From positions 62,001 to 126,000 of the forward strand of contig NZ_CP090645.1 of NCBI RefSeq assembly GCF_029633825.1: 64,000 bases of DNA, in the 5' to 3' direction. Under the pieces are notes generated by a model, which saw only the letters and a program-made list of their open reading frames with translations, ran no database searches and was not told the DNA's origin. The position numbers and the translations under genes were made by a program. Source of the DNA: Burkholderia contaminans (GTDB lineage: Bacteria > Pseudomonadota > Gammaproteobacteria > Burkholderiales > Burkholderiaceae). Shown in pieces: positions 16,946 through 24,566 of this stretch (positions within the stretch are counted from its first letter, which is position 1; every line of letters starts with the position of its first letter).

Positions 16946-17656
16946 TCATTGCGTCGATCGCGCGGCGGCCGGCGGCACGCGCTGCTCGAGGTGGATCACG
17001 TTCGACCGCGCGAAGCTCACGCGCTCGCCGAGGGTAAAGGTTTCGAGCGGAGCACCTGCGGGATACGACGCGACGATGCCCGTCACGATCCCGCCATACG
17101 TGTGCTCGTCGGCCAGCCCATCGTGGACCCGGTCGACACACACGGTGGCCTGGATCAGCGGCCCGGCGATCGCCTGCAGCTGCACGACGTCGCCGCGCTC
17201 GATGGTGCTGCGCTGGACGTCGCGCTGCGCGTCCCAGCCCCAGCTCGGTGCCGGCGCTGTCGTGAAATCCCCCCGGAACCGCGTGCCCCATTCGCGACAC
17301 AGCAGCTGCCAGGACGCGACCGGCATCGTGCCCTGCCCGGCTTCCCAGCGCTGCACCTGGCGCGGGGTCACGCCCACGCGCTCGGCGACGGCCGCCTGGG
17401 TCCGGCCGTGCTGCGTGCGCAGGTGGACGAGCTCGGCCGCGGTCGGCGGGTGGGCCACACGCACGCGCGGCGTCGCCTCCAGCGTGACCCCGCCGTCCCA
17501 TTCGAGCGTGACCGGGCCGTAGCACTTCGCGCAGGTCGTGGCCGCACCGTCGTAGCTGTCGTCGGCGTGGCGCACCTCGCCGCGATGCCCGCAGGCGGTG
17601 CAGCGATACACGTACAACACGCCCTCGACGAGCGCCCCCTCAATGACCTTTTCCAT
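16946..17656 (-). CDS. MqsA-like zinc/HTH regulator
   Basis: A 236-residue protein. The N-terminus has a zinc-binding pattern (YRCTACGH, then TTCAKCYG). The middle is an XRE-type helix-turn-helix (LVHLRTQHGRTQAAVAERVG, then PRQVQRWEAG). This order is that of MqsA/YgiT-type antitoxin regulators, but with an extra 100-residue C-terminal part of unknown role. ATG 17656 follows GGAGG. An inverted repeat at 17707-17723 in its promoter is a likely autoregulatory operator. No MqsR-type toxin is adjacent. Confidence 0.65.
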   Translation of the reverse strand: MEKVIEGALVEGVLYVYRCTACGHRGEVRHADDSYDGAATTCAKCYGPVTLEWDGGVTLEATPRVRVAHPPTAAELVHLRTQHGRTQAAVAERVGVTPRQVQRWEAGQGTMPVASWQLLCREWGTRFRGDFTTAPAPSWGWDAQRDVQRSTIERGDVVQLQAIAGPLIQATVCVDRVHDGLADEHTYGGIVTGIVASYPAGAPLETFTLGERVSFARSNVIHLEQRVPPAAARSTQ

Positions 17657-17706
17657 CGTGGTCCTCCGACCAGAACCCGACATAACGTCGTGTAGCATCA
17701 GCGCAG

Positions 17707-17723
17707 CACGACATTTTGTCGTG
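17707..17723. promoter_or_regulatory. operator-like inverted repeat upstream of the MqsA-like gene
   Basis: CACGACA and TGTCGTG flank a 3-nt TTT spacer about 50 bp before the start at 17656. A related half-site, CGTCGTGT, lies around 17686. Regulation by the MqsA-like protein is inferred. Confidence 0.5.
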
Positions 17724-17751
17724 TCAAGCAAATCAGTCGGCCCCTCCCCGG

Positions 17752-18093
17752 TCAGAACAATGACAGCTGCCGCGGATCGCGTTCTCGCACCGCGAGTGGA
17801 CGCGTACCCGCCCCGACTCGACGCAGCCGCACGATCAGCGGCACGACCGTGTTGCTGACGGTGAGCGTGACTTCATACGCCGTCAAATCTGGCGTATCGA
17901 ACGTCGGCACCCGCTTCCAAATCGGCCGCCAGTCGAGCTTGCGCATACGCGCGTGCAACTGCTCCTTGCTCGGTCCCGGCACGGATGCCGCGACAAACTG
18001 CGCAAGCGGCGCTGGCACCCGCTCCGGCGGGAACGAGTCGGGAAGTCCGAACGAAACCAGTTCAAGCGAAGCTGTCACGACTCGTGCTCCCAT
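17752..18093 (-). CDS. unknown protein ending in a sliding-clamp-binding motif
   Basis: A 113-residue protein from ATG 18093. No enzyme motif is visible, but the last five residues are QLSLF, a near-perfect bacterial beta-clamp-binding motif (Q-L-x-L-F), exactly at the C-terminus where such motifs work in polymerases, MutS and plasmid or phage replication adaptors. It lies six bases downstream of the PIN toxin gene on the same strand. A replication-fork-associated role is possible but unproven. Confidence 0.5.
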   Translation of the reverse strand: MGARVVTASLELVSFGLPDSFPPERVPAPLAQFVAASVPGPSKEQLHARMRKLDWRPIWKRVPTFDTPDLTAYEVTLTVSNTVVPLIVRLRRVGAGTRPLAVRERDPRQLSLF

Positions 18094-18099
18094 CGACGG

Positions 18100-18534
18100 T
18101 CAGGAAATCAGTTCGAGATGCTTGGCGCCATTCGGCACGGCGTCGACAACCAGGCGCCGATCGAAGGTCGCCAGCTTGCCCTTGTGTACGCGCGCCAGCG
18201 CCAGCAAGTACGTATCGGTCAACTGAGCCGACGACAGTAAGCGCGTGGCGTCGACGTGCTTCTCGTCCAGCAAGCTCACATCATCCGGCCAGAACGTGTG
18301 CCCGGCGTGCGCCCGCAGTTGCGCGACGAGCGGGGCGACGGAGGCCGGCGACCCCATCGTGTTCGGATACTTCGGATTGCCGATAATCCGCAACACGCCG
18401 TTCTCAGTCAGAGGGCAAGTCGACCATGCGGCATACCCTACCCGGCCAAACCATGCATGCGCCGGTTCGTGCTGAACATGAGCAGGATCCAGCAAGGCGA
18501 TAAGGACGTTGACGTCGAGCAGGTAGGTCATCAA
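18100..18534 (-). CDS. VapC-type PIN-domain toxin
   Basis: A 144-residue protein with the PIN-domain acidic pattern: LLDVNVLIALLD (D7), LTENGVLR (Glu), LTDTYLLALA (Asp) and LATFDRRL (Asp). These bind Mg2+ and cut RNA in VapC ribonucleases. Its start overlaps the stop of the RHH antitoxin gene, the usual antitoxin-first order. Confidence 0.8.
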   Translation of the reverse strand: MMTYLLDVNVLIALLDPAHVQHEPAHAWFGRVGYAAWSTCPLTENGVLRIIGNPKYPNTMGSPASVAPLVAQLRAHAGHTFWPDDVSLLDEKHVDATRLLSSAQLTDTYLLALARVHKGKLATFDRRLVVDAVPNGAKHLELIS

Positions 18535-18758
18535 AGTGAATCGTCGCGAAGTTGATTGACGGTGTCGAGCGTGACCGACCGGGCCGTCGCGGAGGTCGGC
18601 ATCAACGGCAGTCCGTTACGGCTCGTCTGGTTGGTCGTCGTGCGTTGCAATGCGGCGCGCGCGAGCTCGGAAATGACCTTGCCGATACTCGTGCCGGGCT
18701 TCGCACGCGCCCGTGCGAGGGCGAGGATGTCGTCATCGATGTCGATAGTGGTACGCAT
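18531..18758 (-). CDS. ribbon-helix-helix antitoxin
   Basis: A 75-residue protein beginning MRTTIDIDDDILALARARA, the N-terminal beta strand and helix of ribbon-helix-helix antitoxins, followed by SIGKVISELARAAL and a flexible toxin-binding tail. ATG 18758 follows AGGAGA. The longer start (18788) falls inside the repeated operator and is rejected. Two direct repeats in the promoter are the likely autoregulation sites. Confidence 0.8.
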   Translation of the reverse strand: MRTTIDIDDDILALARARAKPGTSIGKVISELARAALQRTTTNQTSRNGLPLMPTSATARSVTLDTVNQLRDDSL

Positions 18759-18775
18759 AGGGCTCTCCTGGTGAG

Positions 18776-18830
18776 CATCAAACATCAAGCATCACCCATT
18801 GTACCCCACTCACATCAAACATCAAGCATC
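18776..18830. promoter_or_regulatory. two 18-bp direct repeats before the antitoxin gene
   Basis: CATCAAACATCAAGCATC occurs at 18776-18793 and exactly again at 18813-18830, 37 bp apart. Each copy contains three shorter CATCA-like units. The position just upstream of the antitoxin start suits cooperative binding of the antitoxin-toxin complex. Confidence 0.6.
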
Positions 18831-18984
18831 GCGCATCATTTCTGTTGTAAACCCCGTTGGCGGGCGGTATACTGGCTGCGTACCTGAAACAACAGGTGCC
18901 GGGTTTGGCGACCCGAACGGTTAATGCGCACAGCCGCGCTCAGCGGCTTTTTTGTGCGAAGTGCCTGTGCACGTCGGTTTCTAT

Positions 18985-19095
18985 GGGCGGGCCTGGGTGG
19001 GGAGACCTTCGGGTCTGCCGGTGTTCATTAGCCGCCGGTTCGCCAACCCCGCTCTGCGCCCGCTCACCCCGTTTGGCGACGGGGATCGGGTTGAC
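18985..19095 (+). ncRNA. C4-type antisense RNA / ash-like leader
   Basis: The block from GGGCGGGCCTGGGTGGGG through AGACC-TTCG-GGTCT (a UUCG-capped hairpin near 19004-19017), a CCGG-bounded element, GCCAACCCCG and CGCCCGC matches my memory of the C4 antisense RNA of P1/P7-like and P4-like elements, where the outer GGGCG/CGCCC pair closes the structure. The frame read across it (FYGRAWVGRPSGLPVF) is like the 'ash' leader peptide translations annotated over such RNAs. Upstream, AGCCGC-GCTCA-GCGGCT with a T-run (18932-18953) may be an early terminator. Ends are approximate. Confidence 0.55.
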
Positions 19096-19116
19096 TCCCA
19101 GCTAATGAGGCCGCAC

Positions 19117-20325
19117 ATGCACAGCCACCCTTCCGACCGGCGTATCGCGTCGCGCTCTACCCTTCCCCGTCTCATCGCGTTGATCCTCGCACTCGGCGCC
19201 ACGGGCACGTCCGCGTGGATCTCGATCGTCGCCGGCATTGAACGCGGCGGCACCTCGGCCGAACGCGCCGCATGGGCCGCTGTCGCGCTCGTGGTGCTAC
19301 TGGCCGCTCACCTGCTTCCCGCGCTGACGCGCGGCGAGCCGTTGCTGATCAAGCTTCCGGCCTTGGCGCTTTGGGGGGTGTGCCTCGTCGGCACCGGTTA
19401 CGGTCACGCAACGTTCTTCCTGGCCGCCCAGCAACATGCTGGTGCGCAACGTGCAGGCGCCGTCGAGCCCGTACAACCCGGTGCACTGCCGCCAGTTGGG
19501 TCGGGGCGTGCGCGTGATGTCGTCGCGCGTGACCAAGCACGCGTCACGGAGTTACTCGCCAATGCGCGCGCCGAACAGTGCGTGTCGCGCTGCGCCCCGT
19601 TGCGTGCTCGGCGCGAAGCGCTCGCGGCCCAGCTGGCTGCGCTCGGCGTCGAGGCTGATATGGCACATCGACGCGAACAGGTAGCCGATCGCGCAGAAGC
19701 CGTGCGGCAACTCGTCCGTGCACGCCAGGACAAGGCCCGCATCGACCCCGTCACGTCTCGGGTCGCACAAATATTCGCCCTCTCGCGCGATGGTGTCGAT
19801 CTGGCGATCGCCCTGCTGTTCGGCCTGCTGCTCGAATGCGTCGCCTGCCTGGGTTGGTTGCAAGGTCTTCCGCGGCGTGCCGCTACCCCGGTCATCGAGA
19901 GTCACGACGACAAAGTCACGCGTGACTCATCGGTCATGCCGAGTCACATCGCAGTCGTAAGCGGTCACGAACGCGCTGAATCGCCCGCCACCGTTGAAGT
20001 CGCCAGTCACGACGCTCCGGCGCTCAGTTCGATCAGCGCGCCGGCGGCCGACGATCTGCCAGTCCCGGAATCGCTCGTGACCGTGATTGAATCAGAGGCG
20101 TTGGCGTTGGCGAATGCCATCGCGGCAGGGCAGGTCCGTCTGACCGTTGCGGATATTCGCCGCCACGTGCGCTGCTCGCAGGCGAAAGCGGCGCAGCTGC
20201 GCCGCGCAGTGCTCGCGATGCTGGATCCGATCCCGCACCGAGACAGCGCACCATCGTCCGCACTCCGTACTACGCCATCCCGGCCGAGACTCGTCCACTC
20301 GGCATCACCGAGTCGCGCCGCGTAG
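19117..20325 (+). CDS. membrane protein with coiled coil and C-terminal winged-helix-like part
   Basis: A 402-residue protein. Two N-terminal transmembrane segments (LPRLIALILALGATGTSAW, AVALVVLLAAHLLPAL) and a third (LPALALWGVCLVGTGYGHA) are followed by a charged coiled-coil region with CVSRCAPL, then another membrane span (LAIALLFGLLLECVACLGWL) and a soluble tail ending in an HTH-like VTVADIRRHVRCSQAKAAQLRR. ATG 19117 is chosen because GAGG lies seven bases upstream and upstream sequence belongs to the RNA leader. It resembles plasmid/ICE membrane proteins of unknown role. Confidence 0.55.
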   Translation: MHSHPSDRRIASRSTLPRLIALILALGATGTSAWISIVAGIERGGTSAERAAWAAVALVVLLAAHLLPALTRGEPLLIKLPALALWGVCLVGTGYGHATFFLAAQQHAGAQRAGAVEPVQPGALPPVGSGRARDVVARDQARVTELLANARAEQCVSRCAPLRARREALAAQLAALGVEADMAHRREQVADRAEAVRQLVRARQDKARIDPVTSRVAQIFALSRDGVDLAIALLFGLLLECVACLGWLQGLPRRAATPVIESHDDKVTRDSSVMPSHIAVVSGHERAESPATVEVASHDAPALSSISAPAADDLPVPESLVTVIESEALALANAIAAGQVRLTVADIRRHVRCSQAKAAQLRRAVLAMLDPIPHRDSAPSSALRTTPSRPRLVHSASPSRAA

Positions 20326-20355
20326 CGCGTCGCGAATTCAACAAGACTTTCAGAT

Positions 20356-20379
20356 GACACGTCGATGTTCCGACGTGTC
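20356..20379. repeat. perfect 9-bp hairpin between two genes
   Basis: GACACGTCG and CGACGTGTC flank a 6-nt loop. There is no T-run, so it is either a Rho-independent-like stem without tail or an operator for the gene starting at 20415. Confidence 0.45.
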
Positions 20380-20414
20380 GAATCGACTTCAAATGCGTGA
20401 AGGGAAAGCGAACG

Positions 20415-20657
20415 ATGGGCTACGAGAATCCGCTTCTGAAACTGCCGGCAGGGCAGGCGCTTCAACGCCTGCCGGCCGAACTGCGCGCTCCGTTGGAGGC
20501 CGTATTGCGCGAGCTGCGCGACCAGGCAAACGCCGAGGCCGAGAATGCCTGGCGCCGCCGCAAAGGACCGATGGCCGCGTACTGGCGGGCGGTATCGACC
20601 TATGCGCGGCATACTGCACACGCACTCCGTCAGGGGCGACCGAAGGCCGAGGACTGA
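20415..20657 (+). CDS. small helical protein of unknown function
   Basis: An 80-residue protein starting MGYENPLLKLPAG, with AAGGGAAAG upstream. It is rich in Leu, Ala and Arg and predicted all-helical (LRAPLEAVLRELRDQANAEA). No family recognised. It follows the membrane protein gene by 90 bp on the same strand. Confidence 0.45.
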   Translation: MGYENPLLKLPAGQALQRLPAELRAPLEAVLRELRDQANAEAENAWRRRKGPMAAYWRAVSTYARHTAHALRQGRPKAED

Positions 20658-20764
20658 GCATCAGCGTCTCGAAATTCGCCACGACGTTCCGTCCGCGCCG
20701 AGCAACACCACCTGCGCCGATTACGGAGTCGCGTGGATGCGCTACAGTCTTGAACAATCGAACA

Positions 20765-21187
20765 ATGACTGCGAGCATCGTCATGGACTTCCGACAATTG
20801 GTGTGGGTTCAGCACCCCATCGGCTCCGGCTGGACCGATGCGCCCGATCCGGTCATTTGGGCCGCCGTCGACAGGCTCGACGCGGTGTGGCGGGACACGC
20901 CCGAGTATGTCGGCGTGAACGGCTCCGGTTCCGACCAGGAAGGCAAATACGAAGCGGTCGGCACGTTTCTGCGATGCGCAATCGGGACGCGCTCAATATT
21001 CATCCCAACCGTTTCCATCGAGAACGGTACGGCCATTTTCACGGATGGACGCCATCGATTTGCCTGGCTGCGCGATCACGGCCTGCGAGCGTTGCCGGTC
21101 GAGGTCGACGAGGACTCCGTCGAGACCTGCAGGACTTGCTTTGGGACCACCGAGCGCGTCGGGCGATTCGATCCCGTCGCGCGATAG
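20765..21187 (+). CDS. small protein with TDGRHR motif (ParB/DGQHR-like core)
   Basis: A 140-residue protein (139 if counted without the initiator; an in-frame ATG at 20783 gives 134). The notable block is SIENGTAIFTDGRHRFAWLR, then LPVEVDED: a strand, an acidic-Gly-Arg-His-Arg turn and a helix. This is the shape of the ParB/sulfiredoxin-type core and echoes the DGQHR motif at 4802-4819. TCRTCF near the end could bind metal. No clear ribosome site is visible, so the start is uncertain. Confidence 0.55.
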   Translation: MTASIVMDFRQLVWVQHPIGSGWTDAPDPVIWAAVDRLDAVWRDTPEYVGVNGSGSDQEGKYEAVGTFLRCAIGTRSIFIPTVSIENGTAIFTDGRHRFAWLRDHGLRALPVEVDEDSVETCRTCFGTTERVGRFDPVAR

Positions 21188-21227
21188 AGCGCATTCGATC
21201 GAACCGAGGAAAGACGGAGGCTTTGCC

Positions 21228-21797
21228 ATGTCACTCGCATCACTGGATCCAAGGTTCGTGCGACGGGTCTGTTTGCTCTGTTGCCACTGCGTGCGCAACA
21301 TCGCTTACTACCGCATGGGCTTCGTAAACGAGGACGGCACCGGTGTTCTGAAACAACACATGGAATTCGGCAAGACGGTCAACAGCAACATGCTCGATAT
21401 CGCGGTTCTTGAGTGGTGCAAGCTATTCGCCGATCGCAACGCAGTTCATCACTGGAAGCGCGTCATTCGAGATGACACTGAGCAGCAACGCTTTCTTGGC
21501 GACATGTTGCTGGATGCAGCGACGAGTCTGAACGACTGGAAGCGCTATCTGGACACGGTGCGCGTCTACCGTGACAAGTTCGTCGCTCATCTGGACGACC
21601 TCGACGAGATGCACACTCCGTCGTTGGCGGTCGCATTGAAATGCGTCCTCTTTCTGTACGCGCACATCCGCGCGAACTACCCTGTGTCAAGTCTCGCGAT
21701 GCCGCGTCGCGCACGGCTGCCAGAAAGCCTCTCGGTCTACTACGAGGCCTGCCGTGACGAAGCCCGGCAGGCCTACGACGCGGGGAGAGGTGTATGA
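21228..21797 (+). CDS. HEPN-like helical protein
   Basis: A 189-residue protein from ATG 21228 with GGAGG eight bases upstream. The N-terminus is Cys-rich (RRVCLLCCHCVRN). Near residue 125 is VYRDKFVAHLDDL, a match to the HEPN R-x(4-6)-H catalytic pattern as seen in AbiU2-like proteins. HEPN proteins often cut RNA in abortive-infection or toxin systems. The next gene, a membrane protein, overlaps its stop. RNase activity is inference. Confidence 0.6.
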   Translation: MSLASLDPRFVRRVCLLCCHCVRNIAYYRMGFVNEDGTGVLKQHMEFGKTVNSNMLDIAVLEWCKLFADRNAVHHWKRVIRDDTEQQRFLGDMLLDAATSLNDWKRYLDTVRVYRDKFVAHLDDLDEMHTPSLAVALKCVLFLYAHIRANYPVSSLAMPRRARLPESLSVYYEACRDEARQAYDAGRGV

Positions 21798-22231
21798 ACG
21801 ATCACTCCTGGTCACTCGTGATCGCCGGATGGGGCGCGGTCCTCTCGACGATTCTCGCGGTAATCAAGTGCTGCGAACTGTGGCGAGACCGGCATCGTAT
21901 CGACATCGGATATTCGTTTTGTAGCGACGAGCAGGAGGGAAACACGATCACGATACGCAACGTTTCAGGACGCCCCCTCATCCTGTGCTATTGGGAGCTT
22001 CAGCTTCGTGAGGGGCGCTGGCCATGCGCGCGATACAACACATTTCTGACCCCCGAGCCCGACGAGGTGAGCGACTGTCGGATCGAACCGTATTCGAGCT
22101 ACCCCTTGGTTTTTTCCGACGAGAGTCACTTCGACAAGGACAAGGTTGCACCTTCCGGCAGCCCCTTGTATATCCGCTTGCATTTCGCTGGCCATCGGCC
22201 GGCGAGATGGGTGGCCTACCCGGGATCCTAG
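21794..22231 (+). CDS. membrane-anchored protein coupled to the HEPN gene
   Basis: A 145-residue protein. One N-terminal transmembrane segment (WSLVIAGWGAVLSTILAVI) is followed by a soluble beta-rich domain with several cysteines and Trp residues (GNTITIRNVSGRPLILCYW). ATG 21794 overlaps the HEPN stop, so the two are made together. A membrane partner, sensor or neutraliser for the HEPN protein is possible. No family recognised. Confidence 0.55.
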   Translation: MNDHSWSLVIAGWGAVLSTILAVIKCCELWRDRHRIDIGYSFCSDEQEGNTITIRNVSGRPLILCYWELQLREGRWPCARYNTFLTPEPDEVSDCRIEPYSSYPLVFSDESHFDKDKVAPSGSPLYIRLHFAGHRPARWVAYPGS

Positions 22232-22278
22232 CTCTCTGCGCGAAAACGCCGTTGCCGCCAATCGGTGCCAACCAGACT

Positions 22279-22450
22279 CACCAGCGCCACCGTTCACCCG
22301 CGACCTCGGCCCACGCCTCGGTTTCCGACGTACAACGATGCTGCTCGGCGGTGAGCGCGATCGCGACCAGCAAGTCGTCGACGCGCCGGTCGAACGCGTC
22401 GTCGTCATCGATCGGCACCTGCTACACCGTCACGCCGTCGCGGGTCGCGC
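22279..22450 (-). pseudogene. truncated second copy of the 3' end of the tyrosine recombinase
   Basis: The minus strand here encodes the same tail as the recombinase at 24568-24737 (DDDDAFDRRVDDLLVAIALT, then EAWAEVAGERWRW), at roughly nine identical bases in ten. The copy lacks all catalytic parts and has a stop in the opening stretch. It marks the remnant of an older, related integrase or a duplication during integration. Confidence 0.75.
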
Positions 22451-22526
22451 GTTAGACGCATCCGACCGAACTGAACAAAAGAAAAAGGGGCTTGCTATTT
22501 CTCTCGCATCCCTCAATCCGAGCGCC

Positions 22527-23447
22527 TTAGGTCGTACCCAAGCCCGCAAGGTAAGCCTCAAATTGAGCAACCTCGGCCGGCTCCGAGACGAGCGTCGCGA
22601 GTGGAGCGAGATTCTCGGGCGTGAGCAATGCGCGACCCATCCGGATCGCTTCGCCGGCGCGCTCCAATGAGAGTTCGACACCGCCGCACCACTTTGACCA
22701 ATGACTCAGTTGCGATGGCGACAAATTGTCGATGTCGAGCCCGGCGAACGCCTTGAGGTTCGTCTCCAAATCCACGATCAAGATCTCACGCAGATCGTTT
22801 TCAGACCGCAGTGCGTCCAGGTGCTCAACGCGACCGACGACTGCCTCAACGTAATGCGGCCGCTTCACCGCGCGGCCCGACATCGCTTCTTCGCGTTCGA
22901 TCTCCTCGCGAGTCGCTTCGCGAACCCCCATCACCTCATCGCCGCCTGTGCGCAGCAATTGAACAACGCGGCGCACGATCGGGGCGGGGCAGCCGGCGTT
23001 GAGCAAGAGCAGAGGACGAGTTTTTTTGTGCACCCAATCGGCGCCCGGCGCGCCGGCGCCACCTTTGCGCATCCTCGCGACCGAGGCGTTGATTTCGTCG
23101 AGGCGAAACGAGAAGCTCCAAAGCCTTTCGCGATGTTCCTTGGCTGCAATATCCCGCGTGAATTGGCTCAACATCGTTTCGAAGTCAACTCCAAAATACA
23201 CGCGGCCGCAATCCTTCCCAATGTTGGTTGTGCGCCCATCTTTGGTCGCAACGAGGTAACCGCGGCCATGTAGTGTGCGGCAATTCGATAGACCGCACGG
23301 GATTTTGTCTCGCAAGGCATAGCTGCCAATGATCGCCTCGAGCTCATGAGCGTTCGGATCTAGTTGCCCATCAAAGTCCGGCCTCGCCTGGATGTCGGCC
23401 CAATCGTGTATGCGGGTAAGTTCCTTTTCGCCATTGAGCGTAATCAT
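22527..23447 (-). CDS. hypothetical protein with Cys-rich N-terminal domain
   Basis: A 306-residue protein. The N-terminal half has CGLSNCRTLHGRGYLV and later TNIGKDCGRVYFG, three cysteines and a His in a small beta-rich context that suggests zinc binding. The C-terminal half is helical. ATG 23447 overlaps the upstream stop (ATGA), and GGAGG lies about ten bases away. First-to-last gene order in this minus-strand operon is 24479 to 22527. Function unknown. Confidence 0.5.
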   Translation of the reverse strand: MITLNGEKELTRIHDWADIQARPDFDGQLDPNAHELEAIIGSYALRDKIPCGLSNCRTLHGRGYLVATKDGRTTNIGKDCGRVYFGVDFETMLSQFTRDIAAKEHRERLWSFSFRLDEINASVARMRKGGAGAPGADWVHKKTRPLLLLNAGCPAPIVRRVVQLLRTGGDEVMGVREATREEIEREEAMSGRAVKRPHYVEAVVGRVEHLDALRSENDLREILIVDLETNLKAFAGLDIDNLSPSQLSHWSKWCGGVELSLERAGEAIRMGRALLTPENLAPLATLVSEPAEVAQFEAYLAGLGTT

Positions 23448-23818
23448 GCCGTGCCACCTCCTGCGTCTTTGGTCTTCCGTCGTTCATACGCTGGCTTATG
23501 CGCCTTCGTCTTGTAGTTGTTGTCGATCCACCCTCTCGCCCATTCGATACCGCGTTCGTAGGCTTGGGCACGATAGACACGATTGCCGAGGTCGGTGAAT
23601 ATGAACCGCTCGTCACCCCGCGAGACGATCACACCCGAGACGAAGAGTCGCTGCTTCGCCAAAATGGTCGGTGACGCCTCGATCTTCCACCCTTCGTACT
23701 CCGCGAACCGGTTCACGCGTTTCATCGCAACCTCCGGTGACTGCTTCGTTCCTGCTTTCCTATCGGCCGCCCATTGCATGCGACGCTGCGCATGCGTGAC
23801 TAACTCACGAGTCGTCAC
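23444..23818 (-). CDS. hypothetical basic protein, GTG start
   Basis: A 124-residue, Lys/Arg-rich protein. GTG 23818 overlaps the upstream stop as GTGA. It contains LFVSGVIVSRGDERFIFTDL, a beta hairpin-like segment, and a basic tail (YKTKAHKPAYERRKTKD) that could touch nucleic acid. No family recognised. Confidence 0.45.
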   Translation of the reverse strand: MTTRELVTHAQRRMQWAADRKAGTKQSPEVAMKRVNRFAEYEGWKIEASPTILAKQRLFVSGVIVSRGDERFIFTDLGNRVYRAQAYERGIEWARGWIDNNYKTKAHKPAYERRKTKDAGGGTA

Positions 23819-24180
23819 GCGGCGCCCTTCGGTCCATCCACGACACTTTTCAACACGTCCATCGTTCTACTCTGAAGGCGTTCCATATGCTTCGGTTCAG
23901 GGCGCCACATACCGATCGCATTGCGCGTGACGTCAAAGCCGATTTGAAAGATGATCGCCAACGCCTCATCCGCGGTAGGAAACGTCGCCGCGCCGTCATC
24001 GCTTGCGTCGACGTCCTTCCGCTTCACCGCGACCAGAGAATCCGTGCGCCCCGTCTCGACGAGTAACACACACCAGCCGCCGGCGATGCGTTGAAGCATG
24101 AAGTCCGAAATGAGGCCCCCCGCGCGCTGGGCGCTCGCGGCCTCGACAGAGATGGTACGAACTTTCGTCACTCGATTCAC
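23815..24180 (-). CDS. hypothetical protein
   Basis: About 121 residues from GTG 24180 (TTG 24183 is the alternative; AGGA lies close upstream, so the start is uncertain). The sequence has a beta-rich middle (GGWCVLLVETGRTDSLVAVK) and a helix (TADEALAIIFQIGFDVT). It is coupled to the next gene by overlap and follows the gene at 24186 by a few bases. No family recognised. Confidence 0.4.
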   Translation of the reverse strand: MNRVTKVRTISVEAASAQRAGGLISDFMLQRIAGGWCVLLVETGRTDSLVAVKRKDVDASDDGAATFPTADEALAIIFQIGFDVTRNAIGMWRPEPKHMERLQSRTMDVLKSVVDGPKGAA

Positions 24181-24185
24181 CAATC

Positions 24186-24479
24186 CTAGTTTTCGTTAGC
24201 GTACTCGTGAACCAGTTGATTCATGTCGGCGATCTGCGCCAGCGTATCAGCGATGCAATCCGCGATGACGGCCTCACGTTCCCGCTCATTCAAACCGGTA
24301 ATTTTCGCGCGGAGTCCTGCCTCCAGCACATCGGCCAAACTGAAATCCTGATCGTGGCCGGTGGCGCACTGGGTGCCCTTGACGATCCACAATCGGACCT
24401 CGGTGGGACCGAGGCTCACACATCCCGCCCAGCCAGCTTGGGCGTTTGGATCCAGCATCTCTTTCGGAACTCCTCTCAT
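24186..24479 (-). CDS. hypothetical protein
   Basis: A 97-residue protein from ATG 24479 with AGGA upstream. It is mixed alpha/beta (TEVRLWIVKGTQCA) with an acidic helical C-terminal half (LNEREREAVIADCIADTLAQ). First gene of a four-gene unit downstream of the recombinase. No family recognised. Confidence 0.4.
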   Translation of the reverse strand: MRGVPKEMLDPNAQAGWAGCVSLGPTEVRLWIVKGTQCATGHDQDFSLADVLEAGLRAKITGLNEREREAVIADCIADTLAQIADMNQLVHEYANEN

Positions 24480-24566
24480 CGCTATCCTATTTCGAGTTAC
24501 CCTGTTTGCGCCCCGCATTCAGCACGCCCCACGAAGCCATCGTTGCCCGGGCCGATCATGTATCGC

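Noticed and set aside
15752..17695. 647-residue plus-strand frame
   Set aside because: Antisense to three minus-strand genes that have ribosome sites and sensible domains.
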